Origin: Thiohalorhabdus sp. Cl-TMA
Lineage (GTDB): Bacteria; Pseudomonadota; Gammaproteobacteria; Thiohalorhabdales; Thiohalorhabdaceae
Direction: 5' to 3'
Assembly (NCBI RefSeq): GCF_041821045.1
Contig: NZ_JBGUAW010000001.1
Coordinates: 124,001 to 188,000 of the forward strand
Length of the DNA stretch: 64,000 nt
Numbering within the stretch: the first letter of the stretch is position 1; every line of letters starts with the position of its first letter. Shown here piece by piece: positions 52,201 to 62,086 of this stretch. The translations under genes were made by a program, and so were the position numbers. The notes under the pieces are model-generated. The model was given only the letters and a program-made list of their open reading frames with translations. It ran no database searches and was not told the origin of the DNA.

Positions 52201-53273
52201 AACTCCAACTCCTTCGTCAGGAAGGCGCCACCGCGGAGGCCTTGGAAGGCTTGTTGAGTTTGCCAGAGTCCTTCGAAAAACTTCCTCGCTACCATTCAGA
52301 GCTCGGCTTTTTGTATGACAGAAGGGGAGAGGTTGATCGGGCCATGGGCCATTTTCAGGAGGCCAATGACCGTTTCGCGGCCCGCTCGGCGGCGCGCCGA
52401 TTCCCCAAGGAGGTTTCGCAGTCCCGGATTGCTCGTTTGAAATCCTCTATGAACGAGAATTGGGTCCGCCACTGGCGGGTTTCCTCCCGGCCCACGGGCT
52501 GGGAAAATCCGCCGGTATTTCTGCTTGGGTTTCCTCGGTCGGGAACCACTTTGCTGGATCAGGTTCTTTCCAGTCATAGCCAAATGGCGGTAATTGAGGA
52601 GAAGCCGGCTTTCGAAGCGGTGTTGGGGGAGCTTAGGCGACAGTTTGGTGGGGACCTCAAAGGGCTGGTGGAGCTAACTGACCGGGATATAGCGGAACTG
52701 CAAGAATTCTATCGGCGGACTCTTGCCGAGAACAGTGAGAATCCTGAAAACCCAATGTTGGTGGACAAGATGCCCCTCCGCACGGTCGATGCGGGGATGG
52801 TTTACCGTTTATTCCCGGATGCTAGGTTTATCTTTGCTCGTCGGCACCCTGCAGATTGTGTTCTTAGTGCCTTCATGCAGTTATTTGTGCCTAACACGGA
52901 AATGGCGAATTTTCATTCCTTGGCAGCAGGCTCAAATTACTATCGGGCAGTGATGGAGCTCTGGGGTCAGATCCGATGGCTTTTCCCCGGTATGCAGGTC
53001 CACGAAGTCCGATACGAGGAGCTGGTGGAGGACTTTGACGGTGTCGTGGGGGCGCTTCTGGACTTCCTTGGGCTGCCCTGGGAAGAAGGAGTTCGGGCCT
53101 ACCGGGACACTGCCCGCGGCCGGGGGCGGGTAGCCACTCCGAGCCGAACTCAGGTAACCCAGCCCCTTTACCAGCATGCCCGCTACCGCTGGCGGCGCTA
53201 CAGGGAGTATTTCGGGGAGGCTTGGGAGGAGTTGTTGCCCTTCATTCGAGCGGCTGGTTACTCCGAAAACTAA
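49284..53273 (+). CDS. giant TPR-sulfotransferase-TPR-sulfotransferase protein
   Basis: About 1329 residues. Residues 25-250 are tetratricopeptide repeats (for example ALEADPASFNALHFFGMAKF). A sulfotransferase domain follows with the PAPS 5'-phosphate loop VVGTPRSGTTLIEQILASHS near residue 377 and the 3'-phosphate block FASRDPLDSGISM near 482. A second TPR array spans about 630-1010. A second sulfotransferase has LLGFPRSGTTLLDQVLSSHS near 1079 and FARRHPADCVLSA near 1184. No signal peptide is seen, so it is presumably cytoplasmic. Codon use after about 50 kb is less GC-biased than in neighbours, hinting at transfer. The start is uncertain: ATG 49284, ATG 49308 and GTG 49353 are candidates. 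Confidence 0.85.
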   Translation: MSEWYHPGMPYSSNSCLNRESSPVTQQTAAEWVQHGLGFHQQGDLASAEACYQRALEADPASFNALHFFGMAKFQQGEPEAAEELIRQSIDLRPDSPLFRYNFGQFLENQNRLDEALWAYEYAFTLDPTMAAALNERGRILQQVDRGVEAEAAYRQVLEIEPDMAAAHTNLGVALWSQGDLPGALDQLTQACAKDPEQLLPHIHLVALLLQMGRAEHAVEAAEKARQIGLSHPLLEVKQAEAEKEVGSQGKAAARLEAVLQDDPRNFEALYTLAPLAGRLDVSFPQREAESLFHDPHLDRDGRSLLGFSLGAYSDSRKEHDAAFLYWLEANQAEEEQADARKTEQLLSHWRELRKVYSKEVIDQLATWGDQESEPIFVVGTPRSGTTLIEQILASHSRVTGVGESGLVEGVLRDYLGINGNAEGGGSASSLSPERCSELGAAYMHKLRELAPGADRIVEKTPGNAHNLGLIRALFPNARVIFASRDPLDSGISMFSLRFSQSVDFSFDLETLGRYLHGFQEQMGHWQKVLPSSFLLKVEYEDLVTDPGRWVREMLAHCGLEWEEECLRFFETKRTVRTASMSQVRQPIYKSSVKRWPRYAIHIRPLARAAGLEERLPTEAREEFRSFSRLGERQLARGQMQDAIHSFRRAMMWEPSRRGRINVLLGQALERAERFQEAEACFRAAGEAGIDPEPLGLEGDLELARVRCLRKMEGMQKAAELLEARPVCQQIPEKLERAWLALWSGELQGAQSQFEEVLEERQDEEAWQGWLQVTEQLGRTEEAQEMLASSMAERPESALPIRLFADLLLQQEKFEQAEPWVARALELAPHCHKSHMIAAAFHYNRDRLDAAEHSVNHALSFCPDHLPAHLIAARIHLAQGQFRLAHASAREALGVRDNYEARTLWGRTLILMGSGEAGLAEIRKARRGYSREPSFWFQEAGALEELNRRAEAMELLQTARERFPEDEDLRFLELQLLRQEGATAEALEGLLSLPESFEKLPRYHSELGFLYDRRGEVDRAMGHFQEANDRFAARSAARRFPKEVSQSRIARLKSSMNENWVRHWRVSSRPTGWENPPVFLLGFPRSGTTLLDQVLSSHSQMAVIEEKPAFEAVLGELRRQFGGDLKGLVELTDRDIAELQEFYRRTLAENSENPENPMLVDKMPLRTVDAGMVYRLFPDARFIFARRHPADCVLSAFMQLFVPNTEMANFHSLAAGSNYYRAVMELWGQIRWLFPGMQVHEVRYEELVEDFDGVVGALLDFLGLPWEEGVRAYRDTARGRGRVATPSRTQVTQPLYQHARYRWRRYREYFGEAWEELLPFIRAAGYSEN

Positions 53274-53274
53274 A

Positions 53275-53302
53275 AAAGGGGAGACCCAAAGGTCTCCCCT
53301 TT
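53275..53302. terminator. bidirectional intrinsic terminator between sulfotransferase and pilin partner genes
   Basis: AAAGGGGAGACC and GGTCTCCCCTTT form a perfect 12-bp stem with a 4-nt loop, flanked by A and T runs. It follows the sulfotransferase stop directly, and lies 20 nt beyond the end of the pilin-partner gene on the other strand. Confidence 0.92.
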
Positions 53303-53322
53303 AAAACCTGCAGGCTGATTCT

Positions 53323-53691
53323 TCAGCCGCTGGAAACCGTATCGTAGCCCAGGTTGCTGGAGGTGCACTTTCCGGTGCCGAAATCGGCATCCTTTTGAAT
53401 GCTGCCACCACCGGTATCCCCGAAGTATGCAGCGCTCCCACCCTCATGGCAGGAGGTCACGGCGATATCGCTGGCACCGACATTAGAAGCGGTGCCGTCC
53501 TCGACTTTCAGGATTACCCCTGAGGATACCTGAATATCCACGCTCGCCCCGCTACGCAGGTTGCTAAGGGTCGAGGTGGTGATTCCAGTTTTGGAAGTGC
53601 TCCCGCTCGTGCCATCGATGGTAGTAGCGGCGTTTGCCACGAGGGGCGAACCCAGGGCCAGAGGAAGAGCGAAGGCTAGTTTCTTATTCAT
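53323..53691 (-). CDS. secreted partner of the short pilin, PilA-C/Spc-like
   Basis: A 122-residue protein with a classical signal peptide (MNKKLAFALPLALGSPLVANA) and a mature part of about 100 residues rich in Ser, Thr, Gly and beta-strand patterns. VDIQVSSG, then SDIAVTSCHEGGSAAYFG, recalls the V-x-V-x-Y then Y-x-V-x-T-x-H-x-x-G core of PilA-C-like globular pilin domains. Two cysteines could form a disulfide. It lies 44 nt downstream of the short pilin gene, in the same order as Geobacter pilA-N/pilA-C. AGGAG precedes the start. Homology to PilA-C is inferred from pattern and context. Confidence 0.7.
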   Translation of the reverse strand: MNKKLAFALPLALGSPLVANAATTIDGTSGSTSKTGITTSTLSNLRSGASVDIQVSSGVILKVEDGTASNVGASDIAVTSCHEGGSAAYFGDTGGGSIQKDADFGTGKCTSSNLGYDTVSSG

Positions 53692-53735
53692 CTTTGTTCT
53701 CCTAGTGATCGATCAGTGGCGGCGTAGGGAAAGCC

Positions 53736-53930
<195 letters not shown>

Positions 53931-53992
53931 TGGTGCTCCTCCTGTGGGGTTTGTCCGGTATCCGGTGGGCCGTGGCCCGCGAGGCTGGAATA

Positions 53993-54008
53993 AGCAATTG
54001 ATGTGCCA
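53993..54008 (-). promoter_or_regulatory. sigma-54 promoter of the pilin unit
   Basis: On the minus strand the sequence reads TGGCACATCAATTGCT, matching the -24/-12 consensus TGGCAC-N5-TTGCW. GG and GC are ten bases apart as required. It is 63 nt upstream of the short pilin start. PilR, an NtrC-type activator, is encoded at 40.0-41.4 kb. Confidence 0.85.
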
Positions 54009-54121
54009 AGAGTAAACTTGCCGAATACAGGCTGTCCCGCGGGAGGATGAGGGGGTGTCCTGACAAAAATGGTCGCCGCGTGCGACAAAGTCCGTACGCG
54101 CAAACGGGAGGTGGAGCGGAT

Positions 54122-54358
54122 TCAGTTTTCTTGCCGGAAGGCCTCGCGGCATTTGTCGGAGCAGTAGAAATGGCCTTGCCCGTCCTCCAGGGCCTGTTTT
54201 TTGGGCACAAAGGTGCCGCAGCTCTTGCAGGGGACCACGGGCTGGGAGTCGGGAATACGGCTGTCCGCCTGGGGTGGCTGGAGCTTGGACAGGACGCGGC
54301 GGATGGCCCGGTAGGCGAAGAAGAGCAGGATGGCGAGGGCGATCAGGCGAAGAATCAT
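54122..54358 (-). CDS. small membrane protein with zinc-ribbon tail, PP0621-like
   Basis: A 78-residue protein with one N-terminal helix (MILRLIALAILLFFAYRAI) and a C-terminal metal-binding finger: CKSCGTFVPKKQAL and FYCSDKCREAF, four cysteines. This matches the PP0621 family of small proteins found in pseudomonads and relatives. The start at 54358 is set by the helix; the frame continues upstream through the tRNA gene, which is meaningless. Function unknown. It lies between tRNA-Pro and the pilin gene. Confidence 0.78.
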   Translation of the reverse strand: MILRLIALAILLFFAYRAIRRVLSKLQPPQADSRIPDSQPVVPCKSCGTFVPKKQALEDGQGHFYCSDKCREAFRQEN

Positions 54359-54422
54359 TGAACAGGCCGCGCTAGGGGCGTGTGCCCTGAAGCGCCTCCC
54401 CGGATGGTTCAGGCTGGAAACA

Positions 54423-54499
54423 TGGTCGGGGTGAGAGGATTCGAACCTCCGGCCCCCGCCTCCCGAAGGCGGTGCTCTGCCAGGCTGAGCTACACCCCG
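54423..54499 (-). tRNA. tRNA-Pro (CGG)
   Basis: A 77-nt cloverleaf including the encoded CCA. The acceptor stem CGGGGTG pairs with CACCCCG. The D arm contains TAGCTCAGCCTGGCAGAGC. The anticodon stem CCGCC/GGCGG encloses the loop TTCGGGA, so the anticodon is CGG (proline). The T arm has GGTTCGAATCC. Such tRNA genes beside pilin loci are frequent integration points, though no attachment-site duplication was seen here. Confidence 0.96.
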
Positions 54500-54588
54500 A
54501 TCTCGAACCGGAACCGGCCGTTGGTGGCAGGGTCCCGCGCGGTTCCGAATGGTCGGACAGCCGGGCACCGGAAGCGTTCCGTATAAGG

Positions 54589-55557
54589 CTAGAAATCCCG
54601 GGTTACGACGAAGTCCGCCAGGGATTCCAGGGCTCTGCGCTCTTCGGTCTCCGGAAGACCGGCCAAGGCGTCCTTGGCGGCTTTCACCCGCTCACGGGCC
54701 GCCTGCACAGTGTATTCAATGGCCCCAGTGCTTTCAATTGCCGTCCGTACCGGGTCGAGCAGGGCTACGCCTTCCTCTTCCAGGGCGCGCCGGATAGCGT
54801 CCCGTCCCTGGTGGTCGGCGTGCGCCAGGGCGTGGATGGTGGGCAGGGTGGGCTTGCCCTCTTCCAGGTCGTTGCCCAGCTGCTTGCCCCAGGCCTCCGC
54901 GGTGGCGCTGTAGTCGAGGGCGTCGTCGATGAGCTGGAAGGCCACGCCCAGGTTGAGGCCGTAGGCGGCCATGGCCTCCTCTTCCTCACCGGACCGACTG
55001 TTGATCACCGCCGCCAAGCGCGCCGCCGCCTCGAACAGGGTGGCGGTCTTGGCCGTCACCACCCGCAGGTAGTTGGCCTCGTCCACCTCGGGGTCGTGGG
55101 TGTTCTGAAGCTGCAGGACCTCGCCCTCGGCCAGCTCGCGGGTGGCGGTGGCGAGGATATCGAGCACCCGTATATCGCCGTCGGCGACCATGGCCTGGAA
55201 GGAGCGGGCGAACAGGAAGTCGCCCACCAGCACCGGGGCCTGGGCGCCCCACAGGGCGTTGGCGGTGGGTCGGGTGCGCCGCTGCTCGGCGGCGTCCACC
55301 ACGTCGTCGTGCATGAGGGTGGCGGTATGGATGAATTCGATGACCGCCGCGAGTACCGTATGGCGATCGCCCTCGTAGCCGAACATCCGGGTTCCGGCCA
55401 GCAGGACCATGGGGCGAAGCCGCTTGCCCCCGCTGTCGATGACATAATTGCCGAGCAGCGGGATAAGCGGGATGTCCGAGTCCAGGAGCTCGTGGATCGC
55501 TTGGTCCACGGCTGCAAGGTCATCGGAAAGAAGGGCTTTTAGCTGTTCTATCGCCAT
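54589..55557 (-). CDS. ispB: all-trans polyprenyl diphosphate synthase (octaprenyl type)
   Basis: A 322-residue trans-prenyltransferase that makes the ubiquinone side chain. The first Asp-rich motif is TATLMHDDVVDAAEQRR (DDxxD) and the second VAFQLIDDALDY. GGKRLRPMVLLAG is the IPP-binding block and LPTIHALAHA is also conserved. ATG 55557 is preferred; a GTG lies two codons upstream. Product chain length is inferred from family membership. It complements the ubiH/ubiI genes at 7.4-9.9 kb. Confidence 0.93.
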   Translation of the reverse strand: MAIEQLKALLSDDLAAVDQAIHELLDSDIPLIPLLGNYVIDSGGKRLRPMVLLAGTRMFGYEGDRHTVLAAVIEFIHTATLMHDDVVDAAEQRRTRPTANALWGAQAPVLVGDFLFARSFQAMVADGDIRVLDILATATRELAEGEVLQLQNTHDPEVDEANYLRVVTAKTATLFEAAARLAAVINSRSGEEEEAMAAYGLNLGVAFQLIDDALDYSATAEAWGKQLGNDLEEGKPTLPTIHALAHADHQGRDAIRRALEEEGVALLDPVRTAIESTGAIEYTVQAARERVKAAKDALAGLPETEERRALESLADFVVTRDF

Positions 55558-55584
55558 GGGCACTGGTTGTCGCGGGCCGGGGCA

Positions 55585-55613
55585 AACCTAGGGTGGCGGG
55601 ATGGCCTTGTCAA
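55585..55613 (-). promoter_or_regulatory. probable sigma-70 promoter for ispB
   Basis: On the minus strand, TTGACA (55608-55613) is followed after 17 bp by TAGGTT (55585-55590). The -35 is perfect and the -10 matches three of six positions. Spacing is ideal, with the ispB start about 25 nt beyond. Confidence 0.5.
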
Positions 55614-55701
55614 GGCGATAATTCTTGCAAGCCCGGTTTCGGGAAGCAAATCAGACTTTTTTCTTGACAATAATCAGTGTTCCGGGCACCAAGCAGGGAT
55701 T

Positions 55702-56373
55702 ATGGCGCAGACCAATCAACAAGACCCCGTACAACATCTCCGTACCATCCTCCGGGAGAATCCCCGCCTCTTCCGGGACCACCCCGAGCTGCTGGAAGAG
55801 CTCGATCTGGGGCCCGGCGCGGAGGCCACCGTGGTTTCCCTGGAGCACGCGCGCGCTCTGCAGCTGCAGCGCAGGATCGCCCACTTGGAGGAAGATCTCG
55901 AGCGGCTGGTCGGGACCGCCCGGGACAACGACCGGGTGGCGACCCACCTCCATCGCCTGACCATCGACCTCCTGGGCAGCCAGGACCAGGAAGAGCTGGT
56001 GCATACCCTGCTCGAAGGGGTGCGTGAGAACTTCCGGGTGGATGCCGTGGGCCTGCGCGTGGATCAGGACGAGCTCGCCGGCCAGCTGGATGACCGCTTC
56101 CTGGCCCCGCTCAGCTGGATACGCAACCGCTTCGTGACGGAGGATCGCGTCAGCCTGGGGCCGGTGCAGGATCCCGCCGTTGCCCGCGCCCTGTACGGTG
56201 ACGAGCTGACCTTCCAGTCCCACGCCCTGGTGCCGCTGCGGGAGGGGACCCGGCTGTTCGGGCTGCTGGGGCTGGCCAGCCGGGAGGCGTCGCGGTTCGA
56301 GCCGGGAATGGGCACTACCTATCTGGAGCGGCTGGCCGAGCTTGCCGGGGTCCTCCTGGCGGGCGGCGAGTAG
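55702..56373 (+). CDS. DUF484 family protein upstream of xerC
   Basis: A 223-residue cytoplasmic protein with a GAF-like fold. It starts with a helical segment (VQHLRTILRENPRLFRDHPE), a coiled-coil (LQLQRRIAHLEEDLERLVGT) and the DUF484 domain ending SHALVPLREGTRLFGLLGLA and GTTYLERLAELAGVLL. DUF484 is regularly found directly before xerC, 6 nt away here. Its function is not established. The frame opens further upstream, but ATG 55702 is where homology begins. Confidence 0.9.
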   Translation: MAQTNQQDPVQHLRTILRENPRLFRDHPELLEELDLGPGAEATVVSLEHARALQLQRRIAHLEEDLERLVGTARDNDRVATHLHRLTIDLLGSQDQEELVHTLLEGVRENFRVDAVGLRVDQDELAGQLDDRFLAPLSWIRNRFVTEDRVSLGPVQDPAVARALYGDELTFQSHALVPLREGTRLFGLLGLASREASRFEPGMGTTYLERLAELAGVLLAGGE

Positions 56374-56379
56374 GGCCGC

Positions 56380-57291
56380 ATGTCCGAACCGGAAGCGGAC
56401 GGCAGTCCCCTGGTGCGCTTCCTGGGCCATTTGGCCGAGGAACGGGGCCTGTCTCCCCGTACCGTAGCCGGGTACCGGCGCGACGTGGAGGCCTTTCGCG
56501 CCTACCTGGAGGCGGACAGCCCGGTATGGGACGCGGTGAGCCCCCAGCAGGTGCGCGGTTTCGTTGCCCATCTCCACCGGCGGGGCCAATCGGCCCGCTC
56601 CATCCACCGTTCCCTGTCGGCCTTGCGCAGCTTCTATCGCTACCTGATCCGCGAGCGGCTGGTTGCCACCAACCCCGCGGAGCAGGTGGGGGCACCGCGC
56701 ATGCAGCAATCCCTGCCCCGCGTCCTGGCGCCCGACCAGGCCTCCGCCCTCCTCGATCGCTCCAACCCGGGGTTCGAGGGATTACGCGACAAGGCGCTGC
56801 TCGAGCTGCTGTACTCCAGCGGCCTGCGCGTCGCAGAGGCCGCCGCCCTGGACGTTTCCGGCATCGATCGCGGCGCCGGCGAGGCGCGGGTGGTGGGCAA
56901 GGGGCGGAAGACCCGCCTGGTGCCCGTGGGCCGCAAGGCCCTGGAGGCATTGGAGGCCTACCTTCCCGCCCGGGCGGAACGGGCCGCCGAGGGGGAAGCT
57001 GCCCTGTTCATCACCAAGCGCGGCCGGCGCATGTCCGTGCGCACCATGCAGGACCGCGTGCGCCGTCTCTCCGGCGGGGCCGCGTCTCCGCACACCCTGC
57101 GCCACAGCTGCGCCAGCCACATGCTGGAGAGCTCCGGGGATCTCCGCGCCGTGCAGGAGCTCCTTGGCCACGCCAACCTCTCCACCACCCAGATCTATAC
57201 CCACCTGGACATCCAGCAGCTCTCCAAGGCCTATGACCGTGCCCATCCCCGGGCCCGCCGCGGAACCTCCGACGCTGAGAGTGAGGACTAA
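56380..57291 (+). CDS. xerC: tyrosine recombinase XerC
   Basis: A 303-residue site-specific recombinase. The N-terminal SAM-like domain has [20 protein letters not shown]. The catalytic domain has the full residue set: Arg in [13 protein letters not shown], Lys in [26 protein letters not shown], and [17 protein letters not shown] with His and nucleophile Tyr. It acts with XerD at dif to resolve chromosome dimers; DUF484-xerC context excludes an integrase of a mobile element. Confidence 0.93.
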   Translation: MSEPEADGSPLVRFLGHLAEERGLSPRTVAGYRRDVEAFRAYLEADSPVWDAVSPQQVRGFVAHLHRRGQSARSIHRSLSALRSFYRYLIRERLVATNPAEQVGAPRMQQSLPRVLAPDQASALLDRSNPGFEGLRDKALLELLYSSGLRVAEAAALDVSGIDRGAGEARVVGKGRKTRLVPVGRKALEALEAYLPARAERAAEGEAALFITKRGRRMSVRTMQDRVRRLSGGAASPHTLRHSCASHMLESSGDLRAVQELLGHANLSTTQIYTHLDIQQLSKAYDRAHPRARRGTSDAESED

Positions 57292-57303
57292 CCCTCTAGA
57301 AGC

Positions 57304-57309
57304 TATAAT
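57304..57309 (+). promoter_or_regulatory. TATAAT -10 element before hslV
   Basis: A perfect TATAAT lies 52 nt upstream of hslV in the short gap after xerC. No consensus -35 is seen at 16-18 bp upstream, and no clear heat-shock sigma-32 promoter is visible, so the call is weak. Confidence 0.35.
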
Positions 57310-57360
57310 GTTCCGCTTCACCGGACTTCCGCGTGCCACTTAACCACGGAAGGCGCATCC

Positions 57361-57898
57361 ATGGCCGACTTCGAAGGCACAACCATCCTCTCCGTGCGCC
57401 GGGGGCACCGCGTCGCCATGGGCGGCGACGGCCAGGTAACCCTGGGCAGCACCGTCATGAAGGCCAACGCCGTCAAGGTACGGCGCATGTTCCACGAGCA
57501 GGTCCTGGCGGGCTTCGCCGGCTCCACGGCGGACGCTTTCACCCTGTTCGAGCGCTTCGAGGGCAAGCTCGACGCGCACCGCGGCAACCTCAAGCGGGCG
57601 GCGGTGGAGCTGGCCAAGGACTGGCGCACCGACCGCGCCCTGCGCCGCCTGGAGGCCCTGCTCGCGGTGGCGGATGCCGAGTCCTCACTGATCCTTTCCG
57701 GAAACGGTGACGTCATCGAGCCGGAAGGCGGGCTCATCGCCATCGGCAGTGGCGGTCCCTACGCCCAGGCCGCGGCCCGGGCCCTCACCGAGCACACCGA
57801 AATGGATCCCGTGGATACCGTACACCACGGCCTGAACATCGCCGCCGAGATCTGCATCTACACCAACGCCAACCGCACGGTGGAGGTCCTGGACAGCA

Positions 57899-57906
<8 letters not shown>
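57361..57906 (+). CDS. hslV: ATP-dependent protease peptidase subunit HslV
   Basis: A 181-residue threonine peptidase of the proteasome beta type. After a six-residue propeptide (MADFEG) the catalytic Thr begins TTILSVRRG. Family blocks are [38 protein letters not shown] and [18 protein letters not shown]. It forms a double hexamer that degrades proteins unfolded by HslU. Its 3' end overlaps hslU by 8 nt. Confidence 0.97.
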
Positions 57907-60135
<2,229 letters not shown>

Positions 60136-60149
60136 TAGGGGAAACCGAT

Positions 60150-60734
60150 TTGGCCAGAAAGGGGCAACGGCGCGAGGAGATCCTCCAGGCTCTTGCGCGC
60201 ATGTTGGAGAACAATACGGATGGGCGGGTAACCACGGCGGCCTTGGCGCAGGAAGTGGGCGTGTCCGAGGCGGCGCTATACCGTCACTTCGGCAGCAAGA
60301 GCCAGATGTTCGAGGCGCTCATCGAGTTCATCGAGGAGAGCCTGTTCACCCGCGTGAACCGGATCGTGGAGGCGGAGGAGGACCCGCGCGAGCAGTGCGA
60401 GTCCATCCTGCGCCTGTGGCTGGGCTTCGCGGGCAAGAATCCCGGGCTCGCCCGCCTCATGCTGGGGGAGTCCATCCAGGGGGAATCGGACAGTCTGAAG
60501 GGCCGTGTCAACCAGCTCCTGGAGCGTCTGGAGACCCAGCTCAAGCAAGTCCTGAAGCGGGCCCGACTGTCGTCGCAGCTGTCCGGGGAAACGGACGCCC
60601 TGGCCGCCGCCAACCTTCTGGTGGCCGTGGTGCACGGACGGATCAACCAGTACTCCCGCTCAAACTTCCGCGTGGACCCTACCCACCAGTGGTCCGCCCA
60701 GTGGGCGATCCTGGAAGGCGGGCTTTTCCAGTAA
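60150..60734 (+). CDS. slmA: nucleoid occlusion factor SlmA
   Basis: A 194-residue TetR-family protein. The helix-turn-helix is VTTAALAQEVGVSEAALYRH, followed by FGSKSQMFEALIEFIEESLF. The C-terminal YSRSNFRVDPTHQWSAQWAI is specific to SlmA. It binds chromosomal sites and blocks FtsZ ring formation over the nucleoid. The start is a TTG at 60150 after AGGGGAA; no in-frame ATG fits. It is 14 nt after argB and probably cotranscribed. ZapD, another FtsZ regulator, is at 37 kb. Confidence 0.92.
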   Translation: MARKGQRREEILQALARMLENNTDGRVTTAALAQEVGVSEAALYRHFGSKSQMFEALIEFIEESLFTRVNRIVEAEEDPREQCESILRLWLGFAGKNPGLARLMLGESIQGESDSLKGRVNQLLERLETQLKQVLKRARLSSQLSGETDALAAANLLVAVVHGRINQYSRSNFRVDPTHQWSAQWAILEGGLFQ

Positions 60735-60772
60735 GCCCCGGAGCCGCCGTCAAGTCGGGCGTGATGAACCAG

Positions 60773-60838
60773 GGGGCTCGGCGAGCCCCGGTGCCGCCGG
60801 TAACCGGGTTGCCAGCCCCGGTCAGCTACGCTGACCGG
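60773..60838. terminator. two GC-rich hairpins after slmA
   Basis: GGGGCTC/GAGCCCC (60773-60789) has a 3-nt loop. CCGGTCAGC/GCTGACCGG (60818-60838) is a perfect 9-bp repeat around TAC. No T runs follow. They lie in the 180-nt gap between the convergent slmA and JAMM genes and likely mark transcript ends. Confidence 0.45.
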
Positions 60839-60914
60839 CCCGTCCCCTCCCGTTATCCGCATGCGTGCGCGGGGTGTCGCTTGTGATGGCGGCCCCGCGC
60901 TGTCATGGCCCCCA

Positions 60915-61322
60915 CTACCCCGCGACGGTCTTCAGCGTCAGCTCCCCTACCCCGTCATCCAGACGGAACGCCCGCACCCGCCACTCCGCTCCCTCCCGGC
61001 CAATGAGCACGTGCGCCACCTCCGGATACTGGTTGGAGGCCACATCGGTACGGCTCGGGTAGGCGGGGCCGAAGGGGTGGGAGTGGTAGATGGCCACCAG
61101 CTCTCCGCCGGACTCCCGAATATTGCGCATGGCGTCGAGCAGCCCGGCGGGCTCCATGTCGAAGGCGTGCGGGCTGTGGAGGGCGTTCTCAACGGGAAGC
61201 AAGGTATCGGCCACGTTTCCGTGGCCGGAGAGGAGGCCGCAGACCTCCTCCTCCGGCCGGGCGGCGGCCTCGGCCTCCATGGCCCTCAGGAGGCGGGCTG
61301 GAAGGCGGAGCAGGCCGGACAT
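60915..61322 (-). CDS. JAMM/Mov34 metalloprotease-like protein (M67)
   Basis: A 135-residue JAB-domain protein. The zinc and catalytic residues are in EEEVCGLLSGHG (Glu) and IYHSHPFGPAYPSRTDVA (HxH-x10-D). Bacterial stand-alone JAMM proteins remove C-terminal extensions from ubiquitin-like sulfur carriers. Here it overlaps the E1-like moeB gene by 37 nt, which supports joint action in sulfur transfer. A MoaD/ThiS carrier gene is not in the window. Confidence 0.88.
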   Translation of the reverse strand: MSGLLRLPARLLRAMEAEAAARPEEEVCGLLSGHGNVADTLLPVENALHSPHAFDMEPAGLLDAMRNIRESGGELVAIYHSHPFGPAYPSRTDVASNQYPEVAHVLIGREGAEWRVRAFRLDDGVGELTLKTVAG

Positions 61323-62062
61323 TGCGGATCGCGGGCCAGCTTGATGGTGCGGAAATCCATGGTCAGGGCATCCATCAGCAGCAGGCGGCCGGCCAGGCCT
61401 TCCGGGATGCCGGCCAGCCGCTTGATGGTCTCGGCGGCCATGACGGTGCCGATGAGGCCGGCGGCGGGGCCCAAGACGCCGGTGATGGCGCAGCGCTCCG
61501 TCTCCGAAGCATCCGGGGCCTCCCGGTACAGGCAGCGGTAGCAGGCGGGGGTCAATTCGTCGGCGAAGGGAAATACCGTGACCTGCCCCTCCATGCGGAT
61601 TACCGCGCCGGAGACCAGCGTCCGGCGATGGCGCAGGCAGGCCGCGTTGACCGCGTAGCGGGTATCGAAGTTATCGCTGGCGTCCACCACCAGATCGGCC
61701 CCGGCCACCGCCTCGTCGAGCGCCGCGCCGTGCAGGCGCTCGGGCCGGGGATGGACGCGGACCTCCGGATTCAGCTCGTACAGGGCCGCCGCCGCGGACT
61801 CCGCCTTGTTCCAGCCCACGCGGCTTTCCGCGTGCAGGACCTGCCGGTGCAGGTTGGAGGCCGCCACCTCGTCGGCGTCCGCGATTGTCAGCTCCCCCAC
61901 CCCGGCGCCGGCTAGATAGAGGCCGGCGGGCGCGCCCAGCCCGCCGGCCCCGATCAGGAGGAGCCGCGCCTCCAGCAGCCGCTGCTGGCCCTCCACGCCC
62001 ATGCGGGGCAGCAGGATCTGCCGGCCGTAGCGATCGAGCTGTTCGTCGGTGAGGTCGTCCAT
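61286..62062 (-). CDS. moeB: MoeB/ThiF-family E1-like adenylyltransferase
   Basis: A 258-residue enzyme that adenylates the C-terminal glycine of MoaD/ThiS. It opens DEQLDRYGRQILLPRMG, with the nucleotide loop LIGAGGLGAPAGLYLAGAG, and IADADEVAASNLHRQVLH. VVDASDNFDTRYAVNAAC and the zinc cysteines (CYRC, CPAC) are present. The prfA-prmC-moeB order is common in gammaproteobacteria. With JAMM attached, it could activate a sulfur carrier other than MoaD. Confidence 0.92.
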   Translation of the reverse strand: MDDLTDEQLDRYGRQILLPRMGVEGQQRLLEARLLLIGAGGLGAPAGLYLAGAGVGELTIADADEVAASNLHRQVLHAESRVGWNKAESAAAALYELNPEVRVHPRPERLHGAALDEAVAGADLVVDASDNFDTRYAVNAACLRHRRTLVSGAVIRMEGQVTVFPFADELTPACYRCLYREAPDASETERCAITGVLGPAAGLIGTVMAAETIKRLAGIPEGLAGRLLLMDALTMDFRTIKLARDPQCPACSAFQPAS

Positions 62063-62086
62063 GTTGGTTCCCTTCAGGGGTCCAAC

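Noticed and set aside
54423-54499. tRNA-Pro as the attachment site of an integrated island carrying the pilin and sulfotransferase genes
   Set aside because: No repeated copy of the tRNA 3' end, integrase or mobility gene was seen in the window. XerC at 56.4 kb is the chromosomal type.
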